Position numbers and translations under genes: made by a program. From Anthoceros angustus (Eukaryota > Streptophyta > Anthocerotopsida > Anthocerotales > Anthocerotaceae): 64,000 nt of DNA. The stretch is taken from assembly GCA_010909165.1 (NCBI GenBank), contig VJWM01000117.1, positions 124,001 to 188,000 on the forward strand, in the 5' to 3' direction. This document shows, in pieces, positions 13,201 to 24,137 of this stretch (position 1 is its first letter; every line of letters begins with the position of its first letter). The notes under the pieces are model-generated. The model saw nothing but the letters and a program-made list of their open reading frames with translations. It ran no database searches and was not told where the DNA came from.

Positions 13201-13891
13201 GTAATGCTGCATGGCCACACAGTAGCAGAATCGTCCACAGTATCAGCAGAGTATGTTGTAGATGCCTTGGTAATGCTATTATGCAGCAAAGGTATCTTTC
13301 AATCAGCTTCAGGCATGACAGGTGAGCCCGCTCCTCTGGTAACTGTTGTGGTGTGCTTCTCTGTCTATCATGAGGACCGACTGACTTCTTATTGGACTCT
13401 ATGATCAGGTCGTTTGTGGCAGTCCCAAGCCATCCAACAAACCCTGGAGCTGATACTAAAAGACCTTCCCTGTCCAGCAGAGGTGGCTCCTTCCTGGCAC
13501 TGGTAATTGAAACTTTGGGTTGCTGCAATCATAAATTTTGAAAGTCCTGGACCAACGTGACTTTCACCGATGTCTCTACAGGTCCTTTTTCAGGCAGCGG
13601 AGGTCAGATTCTGGAAGTGATACAGAGGCGCATGATGTGGATGTCCAATTAGCCTACTTGGGCAAATTGCGGAATATCTTAATAGTCATATGCCAACAGC
13701 TACTGGCAGGCGGATCCATGGCATTCGAGGGCTGGGTGGTTGAGAGGTGGAAGAAAGGATTGGAAGCAATCCATCCGACCAACTTGAGCAGATGTGAGCT
13801 CCAACAAAAAGTCAATGCATTCCGAACAAAGCTGATGACTGCACTAGCTCCTGCCACGGGAGAGAAGCAGTTGGTGAACAGCCGGAGTTGA
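4248..13891 (+). CDS. URB1: URB1/Npa1-like nucleolar pre-ribosomal-associated protein, 14 exons
   Basis: URB1 (Npa1) is a large helical-repeat scaffold of early pre-60S particles in the nucleolus. Exons inferred from splice sites and reading phase: 4248-4554, 4667-5618, 5709-6558, 6760-7333, 7395-7585, 7715-about 11200, about 11266-11544, 11623-11826, 11912-12115, 12235-12393, 12467-12826, 12925-13321, 13409-13502, 13582-13891 (TGA). All junctions except exon 6/7 keep phase; that one is unresolved. The product is about 2,790 aa, in the range for plant URB1. Family signals are 'SLPLLRLLSAILRHP' and the 'SRQNAALILLTGIVFRSK' helix in the N-terminal Npa1 domain, and in the C-terminal NopRA1 region 'AYDPAFILPF', 'DDGMRKLGYEVLMKFMEILE', 'NAITEPWQRIPFVSAAFAAEAS' (split by no intron) and 'VLRKASRIPSSARHLVEHMG'. 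Basic clusters 'KKRKLQAD' (about 6313) and 'KRRKLQAD' (about 10998) look like nuclear localisation signals. An acidic DDISDEED tract follows the first. Introns are short (about 60-200 bp). The start could also be the next in-frame Met at 4254. Confidence 0.92.
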
Positions 13892-14270
13892 TGCATGACA
13901 TAGCAAAGTGTACGTAGATATTCACAAGGAAGGTGAGAAGTGGGTATCGTCGATGAGCCTTCCTCTAAAGTAGCATGATGGGGTACTTTTGTGGACAATA
14001 GCCGTTCCTTCATGAAGAGGGACTACTCGCATGTTCCGACTTGCGGACATATTATGGTAGGTAAGATACCATCAATCCCCTCTTCAATGGCCAGATAATG
14101 GAAAGTGACGAGTCCAAGCATGGTGCTTCTCGAAAACCTGGATCAGTTGGATCTCAGCTGCGTGGCTCTGAAAGACTAGCGCGCCCCGCGTTAGATTCAA
14201 CAAGAAGGCGCCTCGCGTTAGATTCAACAAAGAGGACAAAAATATAAGCCTCTACGTAAACTAAACCGAA
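13892..14270 (+). other. URB1 3' flank / probable 3' UTR
   Basis: No gene is seen. The segment is the downstream flank of the URB1-like gene. Parts of it (for example 14050-14180, including 'ggaaagtgacgagtccaagc' and 'ggatctcagctgcgtg') recur in degenerate form at 15470-15645, which shows that it was included in the duplication described below. Confidence 0.5.
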
Positions 14271-14445
14271 CTGTGTTGTGTGTGTGGCTCCGACGTACCA
14301 AACCGAACTGTGTGTGGCTCCGACATACCGGCGTCCTTACAGAAGAAAGGAAATTCTAAATCGTACAATACCAAACCGAACTGTGTGTGGCTCCGACATA
14401 CCGGCGTCCTTACAGAAGAAAGGAAATTCTAAATCGTACAATGGA
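14262..14445. repeat. Short tandem repeat array, about 70-bp and 28-bp units
   Basis: The phrase 'accgaactgtgtgtggctcc' (with 'gacataccggcgtccttaca' following) occurs at about 14304-14350 and again at 14377-14425, each followed by 'gaagaaaggaaattctaaat'. A shorter related unit lies at 14264-14300. The units are nearly identical, indicating recent duplication. From 14450 to 14980 nothing else is recognised. Confidence 0.7.
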
Positions 14446-14984
14446 AAGATCTATGGCTATCTTGTCTCCTCGTTACTTGTTGCTCTCATAAGCCTAAAGG
14501 GATCTATTGAGCCCGAGTCGAAGGTGTGTGGAAGCATCTCGTTTCTGACAATCTGCACCGCCCTGATGTGGCTTACTTGCTATTAGAGCTTGCATGTGTG
14601 TTGGCCTGAGAGGGAGAGATTGCTCTCTGCCTTGCAAGCAACGCTCTTGGCTCCTGCTCTCTTTCAATTCGTGGATGCACAAAAGTTGCAGGCTCCAGCC
14701 TCCCGGTGAGTTTGAGCCAAGAAGAAGCCGAGCTGAAAAAATCCTGCTAACGCCGCCCGCGATGGAGATGAACGCGGACACCGGCTGCCTTGTAGTTCGC
14801 GTTGCTCCTTAAATTGGTCCATTTAAGAAGGCTGCCTGCCTTGCAGCCGTGGAGCTTTTGGCCCTTGATATCGTTGTTTGAAAAGCTTTATTTTTCTTAA
14901 TTAGTTAATATATACAGGACATAAAATACAACATACCTGTGCGACATGAGCCTCGGGCCTGAAGGCTAAGAGTGGCCCATCAGA

Positions 14985-15056
14985 CTTGATCGGCCTGACT
15001 GGGCGCCGATCAGGTCGGATCACGCTCTGGCCTAGGCGCCCATGAGGCCCGATCAG
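14985..15056. repeat. GC-rich imperfect inverted repeat (about 22-bp arms)
   Basis: The left arm, 14985-15007 (CTTGATCGG...TGGGCGCC), is the approximate reverse complement of the right arm, 15035-15056 (GGCGCCCATGAGGCCCGATC), with a spacer of about 27 bp holding further GATC/GGCC half-sites. It could fold into a long hairpin. Nearby sequence at 14890-14940 is AT-rich. A MITE-like or terminal-repeat remnant is possible, but nothing identifies a family. Confidence 0.45.
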
Positions 15057-15104
15057 GCTGATTGGCCAGCTCTTAATTTCAAAAAAGTCCCAACATAAGC
15101 TTTA

Positions 15105-15645
15105 ATGTCCTGGACGAACGTGACTTTAACCAAGCGAGGATCATATTCTGGAAGTGACGTAGGGGCGCATGACGTAGACGTTCAATTAACTTACTGGGCA
15201 AATTGCGGGACATCTCATAGTCCACTGGCAGGCAAATTCAATTCATACATTTGGGAGCTGCTTGGTTGAGAGGTAGAGAAAAGGATTGGAAACAAACCAT
15301 CCGACCACCTTGGGTAGATATAGCTCCATCAGAAAGTCGATGCATTTCGAAAAACGCCTTAGGAGAGAAACAGAAGGTGAACAGCTGGAATTGGTACATA
15401 TATGAGCTAGCAGAGAGTATCCTAGATGTTCACCATCCGACTTGCGTCCTATAGTACCAATCGGTCCTCTATTCAGTGGTCAGATGTTGGAAAGTGACCA
15501 GTCCAAGCGGGGTGCACCGTGCTTTTTGAAACTGAAAAAAATTAAATTTCGCTCATCAGGGGGCAGCTCTAGCACCTCACAGAGCAGCGGAGGGAAGGTT
15601 GCCACCGGATCTCAGCTCCGTAGTCGAGAGTTTCTGAAAGCCTGC
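15105..15645 (+). pseudogene. Decayed duplicate of the URB1 terminal exon and 3' flank
   Basis: The order of conserved blocks follows 13540-14180. Examples are 'gtcctggacgaacgtgactt' (compare 13545), 'attctggaagtgacgtaggg' (compare 13610), 'gggcaaattgcgggacatct' (compare 13662), 'gagaggtagagaaaaggatt' (compare 13741), 'ggagagaaacagaaggtgaa' (compare 13859), 'ggaaagtgaccagtccaagc' (compare 14100) and 'ggatctcagctccgtag' (compare 14151). The reading frame is broken by stops and indels, so it cannot encode the C-terminus. It is older than the other duplications in this window. Its distal part overlaps, antisense, the last codons of the GH27 gene. Confidence 0.8.
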
Positions 15646-18600
15646 TGCTCCATATGAGCTCTTACAACCCAGCAACACCGTGACCAGCACAGCGCATACT
15701 GCCATGATGGTTACAATGAAGATTGCCAGATTTACCGACATTCGGCCCTCGATGTCCACCTCTTCACATGCCACTAAGATGGACACCACCGCGCCATGGC
15801 TGGGGACAGAGGCAGATAAGTACCTTCGGACTACGTTGAGATCTCCTGTCCACCCATCTTTCACCTCGCACTGCCATTCCGACGGCGTTGCAGTAGGAGT
15901 GGGCTCGCTTGGATTAGCAGGCGGCTCAGGCCTGTGGAAATGCTGAATGGTGTCCTGGAGTGCGAGGGTGATGACGCTTGTGCTCGGTCCGATGTTGAAA
16001 AACGCCACGATCATTTCTCCTGCGCATACCAGCTGTTGTCAGGTCACACTTCACTGCAGAGACTTCTAACCATGTTCAGTCCTCTGAGAGATGATCACCT
16101 TGTGATCCACGAGCAACCCACACACGATATTCCTCCTCTTGCCGGGCAACCATCACACAACTTCCTGACGCTGGGTTCAACAGCTGTTTGCCTCTTACTT
16201 GCCAAGTCTGCAGTAACAGGAAATCAGCACCTAAACTGATTGCACGTTGCTACCACAACTACCTTTCCAACGTAGTTGTGTACCTGACTTGGCTTGCCCA
16301 CACACTTGGTCAGCGGGCCATGTGAGAACTGTGCGGTCGAGCCGTGCTCGGTCATGGCTCCAGCATCCAGGCACAGGTCTGGGTCTCCTGATGTCCAGAT
16401 GTCACCAACCTCCAGGATGTGGCTGGTGGTACTGCACAACCCAACTTTCAGTGCATCTGACTTGGAAAGTTCGGAGCAAACAATCTGCCCCCCTTTGAAG
16501 TACAAATCTTACTCAGCTGATGCTTGGGCAGAAGTTGTTGCTGGTGGATTCGGCACTGACGGCCTCCAGTTTAGACAGCCTAAGAGTATCTTCTCTGATG
16601 AGGGACTATTCCAACAGACCTGGTCCTCTTCTACCACAAAGTTACTTTTACTTCTGGCCCAGCTTGTTTCACCAGTCAAATGACATGCTGCCAACTGCAA
16701 CACAGTCCTTCCTGGAGTGGAGCTGAAAAGCTGCACAGCCCCGGCACCACATTGTTGCACCCGAGCTTCACTGTTTGCTCATTAATAAATGAGACAAAGT
16801 GTCAGGGGCCTTACCTCACGGTTCTCTGAGCTGTTTGCATTGATTTCCAACATTACAGGATTTGTGAGTATCTCAAGCGTCCACTGATCGAGGGAAAGCA
16901 TGTCACCCCCAAACATGAGAGGGGATCTTGCCATTGCCCAAAGGCTAATCTGTCACCACCAAAGAAAAAGGGCATCTGTGGACATCAGGATAGCTGGCGG
17001 CCTACTATTATGACAAGAATGGATTTGAATACCTGAGTTATTTGTTCGTCCCTGGTGAGCCCAGTAAATCTGTGTGGGCCTGCATCCGCCCCTGTTAGCA
17101 AGCAGATCCACTAGTCAACAACATGGGCCTTGGGTGTCACACGAGAACAATAAAGAATGTCTTCAGGCATGTTTTACCGGGATCAGTAAGCTGGCCCAAC
17201 GGCAGCATGTCAAGATCAGGCCAAGACTTTCCACCATGCAGACCAGATGCTCCTATCAATCCAGCTGCTGCAAAGTCCCTGTAACAACTCCTCCCTTCAA
17301 TAACAAATAGATAACACATCTCCTAGGAATCTCAGCGAGCTACAGCAACACATAAACGTGACAAAACTTCATGTGCACCTGGCCACATTAAAATGAGATT
17401 CCAAATGGGGCCAGATGTCCCAGTCATCACTAGTGACGCGGTACATATTGGTGATATTGGAAATGGTCCATGCCAGGTCTGGAGATGCTCTGGTTCCTGG
17501 TGATAAGGAATACACCATAGGCCGGCCTGTCTCAACAATAGCCTACAGGAATCCAGAGGAACTAACAAATAAGCTGCTAAGTAGATCGCCACGAAAGCAT
17601 TGCAGTTGCAAAGATGTGGAAGAGAGATTCTGTAGTTTATCTGAGTGTAACAAAAATTCCCAATCTAGAAGTAACAACTGCTGACCTGTGATGCAGCAGC
17701 GATTTCATCAAAACGATAGTCATCTCCAAAAATGCAGTCATGCTTTACTGCATATCCTCGCACAAAAAGTGCTTGAAATCAAAATAATGAAGTGAAGCAC
17801 TTGATTATCGAAAGCTTTTGTGAAGCTTTGTGTAGCAAAAGCAAGCAAAACAGTAGTTGGCAAAAGCAGGCAGAACGATTAGTGAACTGGCCAGTGTTAA
17901 CACTCATGCTATTTCACAAAGCTAACTAACCACACAAGAGGAGTGAGGACGTACTGAAATCAACTCCCCAGCTGGCGTACTGTTGGTACAGAGAGTTAAT
18001 AAAAGCTATGCCACCTTCGGTGCTGACATTTACGCCAAAAAAGCATCCTTGCATCCACCCACAGTCTGTCCCATTGACAAAAATGTCTGTAGCAGTCCAC
18101 TCTCGTCCTTCTGAGCCTCCTGGACGTCCCTGTATCCACAGGGCCAGCACTGCTCGACATTGGAGTTGTCCCAAAAGAACTAGTGATGTTTTCTGGGAGG
18201 CTCGACCTGCCAGATAAAGTCAGGGAAAAACCTGATCTTGCAGAATGGTGCTACTAGCTTCGACAGCAGCCGAGCTTATTCCACGCATGACATGTATCCC
18301 AAACTTGAGGCCCATTGCGTGCACCTTCTCTGCAACTGGAGCGAACCCTTTACCATCTTTACTAGATGGCCAGCGTCCTGGATCTGGTATTGGTCGTCCC
18401 CACTCATCGATGACATCAAAGCCAGGGGACCACACGGAGGCACCTTGGACATGCCTTCTATACCACAGAAAGTCCACCACCACATACTGTAACACGGGAT
18501 ATTCAGACGCATTGGTTAAACAGAAAACTACAACACACCAAGACCGCTCCAGCACCTGTCAAGTGAAATGCTTTCTACAACCTTGTAGAAAACATCAGAA

Positions 18601-20318
18601 TGAGCCTAGTTGCCAACCTCGTAGCCAAACGGGAGAAGACGTTCCGAGACTTTCTGTGCATTGTTCAGAAACTCCTCTTCCGAGACAATCCATGAATACG
18701 AGTCGTATGAGTTCCAGCCTCGTGGAGGAGATAGAGACACCCCTGTAGGATTCGTGGTACTTGTTGCGGACTTGACCCTGAACCCCCGATGCAACATCAG
18801 CCAAGAATCTGAAGGGCAACAGCAAGATAACAGCTGGCAGTTCCCAAAGAACTAGTGATGTTTTCTGGGAGGCTCGACCTGCCAGATAAAGTCAGGAAAA
18901 ACCTGATCTTGCAGAATGGTGCTACTAGCTTCGACAGCAGCCGAGCTTATTCCACGCATGACATGTATCCCAAACTTGAGGCCCATTGCGTGCACCTTCT
19001 CTGCAACTGGAGCGAACCCTTTACCATCTTTACTAGATGGCCAGCGTCCTGGATCTGGTATTGGTCGTCCCCACTCATCGATGACATCAAAGCCAGGGGA
19101 CCACACGGAGGCACCTTGGACATGCCTTCTATACCACAGAAAGTCCACCACCACATACTGTAACACGGGATATTCAGACGCATTGGTTAAACAGAAAACT
19201 ACAACACACCAAGACCGCTCCAGCACCTGTCAAGTGAAATGCTTTCTACAACCTTGTAGAAAACATCAGAATGAGCCTAGTTGCCAACCTCGTAGCCAAA
19301 CGGGAGAAGACGTTCCGAGACTTTCTGTGCATTGTTCAGAAACTCCTCTTCCGAGACAATCCATGAATACGAGTCGTATGAGTTCCAGCCTCGTGGAGGA
19401 GATAGAGACACCCTGTAGGATTCGTGGTACTTGTTGCGGACTTGACCCTGAACCCCGATGCAACATCAGCCAAGAATCTGAAGGGCAACAGCAAGATAAC
19501 AGCTGGCAGTTCCCAAAGAACTAGTGATGTTTTCTGGGAGGCTCGACCTGCCAGATAAAGTCAGGAAAAACCTGATCTTGCAGAATGGTGCTACTAGCTT
19601 CGACAGCAGCCGAGCTTATTCCACGCATGACATGTATCCCAAACTTGAGGCCCATTGCGTGCACCTTCTCTGCAACTGGAGCGAACCCTTTACCATCTTT
19701 ACTAGATGGCCAGCGTCCTGGATCTGGTATTGGTCGTCCCCACTCATCGATGACATCAAAGCCAGGGGACCACACGGAGGCACCTTGGACATGCCTTCTA
19801 TACCACAGAAAGTCCACCACCACATACTGTAACACGGGATATTCAGACGCATTGGTTAAACAGAAAACTACAACACACCAAGACCGCTCCAGCACCTGTC
19901 AAGTGAAATGCTTTCTACAACCTTGTAGAAAACATCAGAATGAGCCTAGTTGCCAACCTCGTAGCCAAACGGGAGAAGACGTTCCGAGACTTTCTGTGCA
20001 TTGTTCAGAAACTCCTCTTCCGAGACAATCCATGAATACGAGTCGTATGAGTTCCAGCCTCGTGGAGGAGATAGAGACACCCCTGTAGGATTCGTGGTAC
20101 TTGTTGCGGACTTGACCCTGAACCCCCGATGCAACATCAGCCAAGAATCTGAAGGGCAACAGCAAGATAACAGCTGGCAGTTCCGTCCAAAGACAGCCTG
20201 ATCTCCGGAATAAGCACCAGACCAACAGAAGAAAATTCAAGATCACCAGCGGACTGCTCACCTGGTCACCGTTAAGATCAAGAAAGCCCGCACACAAAAC
20301 CCAAGCCATTGCCAACAC
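15577..20318 (-). CDS. GH27 glycosidase, APSE/melibiase-like, multi-exon, N-terminal exons triplicated
   Basis: Retaining glycoside hydrolase family 27, closest in signature to plant APSE-type proteins (beta-L-arabinopyranosidase/alpha-galactosidase acting on cell-wall arabinogalactan). Minus-strand exons: N-terminal 'PPRGWNSYDSYSW...SERLLPFGYE' (unit 1 ends 18618); 18486-18232 'YVVVDFLWYRRHVQG...DEWGRPIPDPGRWPSS...GLKFGIHVM'; about 18165-17955; 17747-17686; 17542-17379; 17278-17178; 17091-17033; 16949-16815; about 16735-16509; about 16477-16284; 16207-16099; 16019-15577. Splicing 17955 to 17747 gives 'WGVDFIKHDCIFGDD', placing the catalytic nucleophile Asp; 'GGKSWPDLDMLPLG' holds the acid/base Asp. 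'ARSPLMFGGDM' and 'NPVMLEINA' are also typical. The last exon ends with a hydrophobic segment (LAIFIVTIMAVCAVLVTVLL) and a short tail, suggesting membrane anchoring. The start codon is uncertain. A hydrophobic signal-like stretch (LPAVILLLPFRFL) precedes the first conserved exon. A homopolymer length difference puts this signal out of frame in units 1 and 3, so the gene may be intact only after correction. Confidence 0.85.
18183..20193 (-). repeat. Three tandem copies of a 670-bp unit carrying GH27 exons 1-2
   Basis: Unit starts ('gatgttttctgggaggctcg') occur at about 18185, 18857 and 19526, with about 670-bp spacing. Each unit holds the signal-peptide end, the 'PPRGWNSYDSYSW' exon, an intron and the 'YVVVDFLWYRR' exon. 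The copies are almost identical. The differences seen are single-base homopolymer changes: GGGAAAAACC against GGAAAAACC near 18223; a run of five C (units 1 and 3) against four C (unit 2) near 18781/19452/20121; and CCCC against CCC near 18740/19411. Unit junctions join intron-2 sequence to the region upstream of exon 1 at a shared TCTTTGG-like word. Only unit 1 is contiguous with the rest of the gene. Confidence 0.9.
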
Positions 20319-20560
20319 CAGCCGCTCAAACTCGACATTGTCACACCGAGAATATGTACTCCTCCTGCTACAACACGGAGTCCAGTTGCCAGAACTCCCC
20401 TACAGTTTGAGGATCACAACAAATCCACTCCCGTCGTGCACTGTAGCCCTCCAGCAATGATTCCCGACAGGACCTTGACATCTTGGACACAAGGAAGGGA
20501 TGAGGATTGACAGTAGCCTTCGGCTTAATGACTGATTTCCTCCCTAAAGCACGCTCATGT
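20319..20560. other. Spacer between GH27 gene and MULE remnant
   Basis: This is upstream of the GH27 gene on its minus strand, so it may hold its promoter and 5' UTR. A minus-strand open frame at 20368-20571 has no recognised motif and no good context. No TATA box stands out. Confidence 0.4.
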
Positions 20561-20935
20561 GGCTTTCGCAAAGCTCACTGGGCACTGCGCACTGCGCAAT
20601 GCCCAGTGAATTTTTATGAAACGTCTCAGAATACCCGTGCTGTTCACAGGCTCACGGCGCCGTTCATGTCACACGGCGCTGTGATGAGTTCCGCAGTGCC
20701 ACTACGGGCCCTTCATTTCACACGCCGCCGTGATGTACCGCAGTGGGTCCCAATATTGAGAATGCGTAAAGTATCGCCCGGGTCTCCGGCGCATAAAGGG
20801 CCGGATGCCGGGGGCAAGTGTAAACAAGGGCCGGATGGCCGATGCCCCCGGTCATAGTTCGTCGGGGGTTTAATGCGAGGTTGCCTTGATCTAGTGGGAC
20901 CCACCACTCAGTCTCTCTCCTCTCCGTGCCGGAGG

Positions 20936-21196
20936 CTAGTTCTCCCTGCAAAGTAATGGCGCTATTCTCCCGAGGTGGTGGGCCCCATCGCCTAGCCTTG
21001 CCTCGCGCCATGACCCATCCCATGTCCATAGCACCCTGTCTAGGTGAATATACGTATGAGCGCATATTATACCATACACGGCAACCCGTAGCGGCCTGCG
21101 TCGTTCATGGCTCCGGTTTGTGGAATGGCCGGTTGGGGTTCATTTTAAGCGCGAACGTGCCCTAATCGGCCGCGAATCAGACACAATCCGCAGTTT
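20936..21196 (+). repeat. Left terminal inverted repeat of MULE element A
   Basis: This is the reverse complement of 24286-24552 and of 25200-25480, with small indels. It contains 'ctcccgaggtggtgggcccc', 'gcctagccttgcctcgcgcc' and 'catgacccatcccatgtcca'. A third copy without a matching partner lies in the duplicated block at 25.2-25.5 kb. Confidence 0.75.
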
Positions 21197-21606
21197 GTCC
21201 AAAATCAAACGTGTTCCCAACATTGGGAACGTGTATCACGACACAAACGGCTTGGCCGCACGACTGTGCCGCGATCTCTTCGTGGTGTGAGCATGAATTG
21301 CATCGGACTTTCGCCTGGCAGACGGCAGCGCGTAGGGAGATCGGGTGGAACCAATGTGTTCAATGGAAGGCTTGTCCATCCTGCATTGCCAATGGAATTG
21401 TTTCAGTTTCGAGAATGGTGAGGTGAAAAGCTTGAAGACTGTGTAATTTCTACTTTCTGATGCTCCACGCTCACGTCTGCAGAAGATGGTGAGACACACG
21501 ACGCCATCCAACACTCTGGGGCTCAAGCATTCGCAAGGCCGCAAGGCTCCTTGAAGGATCTTTACCTCGTAACTTTGCATTCTTCTCGCATATTGCAATT
21601 TCATTC

Positions 21607-23915
21607 ATGGTGAAATGGCACCCCTTTGTGAGCAAGGATCTAAGGCTGTTATGTCTACAATCGCCCGGACTTTGTGAGTATGGATACATCATGCCTGCGC
21701 CCGATTGTTGGGCATTTCAAGAAAGAAGATTTATGGTTGCCCTCAAGCACCGTGACAGGAAGATGGTTACGAATGTCAAAATAGCCTACGTTTCCGGGAT
21801 AGAGTGGACGATTTTCTTGCGGGAAGCGAGAACTCTCTGCTCCCCACAACGCTTGTAAGACGTAATGTCCGAAACGGTCCACGGACCCCGTATATCGTGC
21901 TGCCTAATTCACCAAGCTCATATATTAAATATGAATGTGCTTACGGACCACAAGATTTTCGCCTTAGGTGTGGAGCCTTTCATTGATGTGACAAACCGTC
22001 AAAAAGGGGAAAGGCGCAGTCACGCATGAAGACCGCAGAGGAAAAGGCTGTAAATTCCAGTTCTTCATCGTGATTATTGCAATGGCGAATTGCGAGATAC
22101 GAATTCACGAATGGCACCACATAGACATGAATGGTGATTTACGCCATGGTTTGTTAGCTCGATGCCCCGCTAATGTTTCTCTTGCTCTGTTTTATCTATG
22201 GCAAAGCGGAATGGGTAAAGCACAAGCTCTTATGCCGGTGACCAATTACCAAATTATGTGTGATCATGAGGAGGATGTGTATCGCAGAAGAAGGACAACC
22301 CAAGATGCCACTTGGTCCGGATGATTTCTTATTGCCCAAGGATATAAGAAACATACAGTGAGCTTGATTGCAGGACATGGAGATTGCATCATCGATGAGG
22401 AAAGTGTGAGAATATGGATGGACTTACACAAGCATGAGATTTTCTTTTCTTCCTTCAGCTCTAAGTCTCTTGTGGTGTCACTTTACCGGGTATTCGAGAC
22501 ACCATTTCAAAGACTCATGTATGTTGAGGTGGGGCCATAACTCGATTGTCTCTATGGATGCCACGTCGGGACTAACAAATGGAAATTTCGCTTGTTTACG
22601 GTTGGTCTTGATGACCACATGAACGGCTACCAGTGGCATGGATCATTTCGACAACAGCTTCGACAATATTAGTGCATGGCTGGGGCTTTAAAGCGATGTT
22701 GGAGAAGTCGATCCAGTGGAAGCCCAATGCTTTCTTGGTGGATCACTGCCGAGATTAACGCTATCGACAAGTATTCGGCTCTAACATGTTGGTGTTTTTG
22801 TGTTTGTGGCATGTGCGTGCTTGGTTGAGACAACTCATAAAGAAGGTGAAAAATAAAGTCGGGAGAGAGATGATGAGCACACTTGGTAAAATTATGTATA
22901 TGGAGGAGCAAGGCTGCGGTATGGAGAAAGTGTATGAGCTTGACGATTCTACTCGACATACGCAATAACAGAGCCCGAATTTGTGACTTATTTTAAGCGG
23001 CAATGCGATTATGACTATGTGGATCAAAGCAAAGTCCCACATGGCCAAGATGCAATAGCATAGAAGCCTACCACCAGCACTTGAAATTCGGATGTCTACT
23101 AACGAAGAAGTTCTGTAGACGTTTAGATTGGTTACTTCATATCCTTGTGGATGAAGTCAATCGGCATTTTGGTTCCAATCACAATGCAAGTTGCTGAATA
23201 TTGTTCACAACACCAAGTTGGAGAGACTTGTGCACCATGCAATTACTAAGGCACTGCAAATTCCAAATGTGGATGTCACACTCGACAACGGATAATGCTT
23301 CAGCATACGTTAAAAGTCGAAGGCACTTAACGGGTCAGTGGAGTACGAGGTGCTAAATGGTGGAAGGCATGCTTGCAACGCAAACAAGGATTGAATGGCT
23401 TTGTTTGCAAACATCAAGTGAAGGTTTTGCTGATGTTAAATCGAATGACAGCTACAGATGCTTGTGCACAAACTGATGGATATGTCGAAGGAACATGGTA
23501 CTGATAATTTCAATTTGGCAAGTCAGGTCATGCACACAACAAGTTATGAGGAGCCTGCAGTGAATGTTTGCCAGGATGGGCATGAACTACGCTGCCCCAA
23601 ACAGGATGTTGTCCAAGAAGGGCCCCAAGTACCTTGCCTGAACCAGGTGTCCAGTCCATGGACGTGAGTTGGGCAGAGATTAGGGGAATGGTGGAGAAGT
23701 GGCCACAGTTAGAAAATCATGTTGCTGCCATGATGGGACAATTAGTAAGGCAGGTCCAAGGGTTGGGCGCTGATCTTCATCTTCACCAGTTGCATGAAAC
23801 ACCAATTCTACACCACAATCCTGCTCATACAGACAATTCTCTTAAACGGAAAAGCCTTTTTGGGAAACGGGAGGGAGTCGGCAGAGGAAGAACGGCCCCC
23901 AAGATCAGAAAGTGA
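21607..23915 (+). pseudogene. MULE/SWIM transposase-like pseudogene (element A)
   Basis: Collinear but frameshifted fragments resemble plant MULE-domain proteins with a C-terminal SWIM zinc finger (the family that includes the At1g60560-type proteins). In order: an N-terminal DNA-binding-like part (about 21870-22320, '...ANCEIRIHEWHHIDMNGD...'); a helical linker (about 22375-22445, 'DEESVRIWMDLHKHEIFFF'); a DDE core start 'NSIVSMDATSG' with the first acidic Asp (about 22540); 'PNAFLVDHC' and 'LCLWHVRAWL' (about 22720-22830); and a SWIM remnant ending in 'GFVCKHQVKVLL' (about 23398-23435). A hydrophilic C-terminal region runs to 23915. Stops and frameshifts interrupt every domain, so it is non-functional as written. 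Confidence 0.7.
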
Positions 23916-24137
23916 AATTCTAGTAGGTCAAACATACAACTGCCTATAGTTCCTAGGCCTTAGCACATAGAACTGCCTATAGCTCCGAGGCTAAGCTTAG
24001 AAAGATGTACGAACATGGCAACTGCCTGAAGTTACTGAGCCTTGGAATTTTGCTCTACAGTCTTGGATGTTCTCCTCTCAGTTGTATGTTTCACCATTTT
24101 CTGCCAGTGCGTGGAACATGAGCTATCAGAGTCACGC

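Noticed and set aside
18245-20088. Plus-strand frames of 167-202 codons repeated three times in the GH27 region
   Set aside because: They are exact shadows of the minus-strand GH27 exons; the conserved glycosidase motifs are all on the minus strand.
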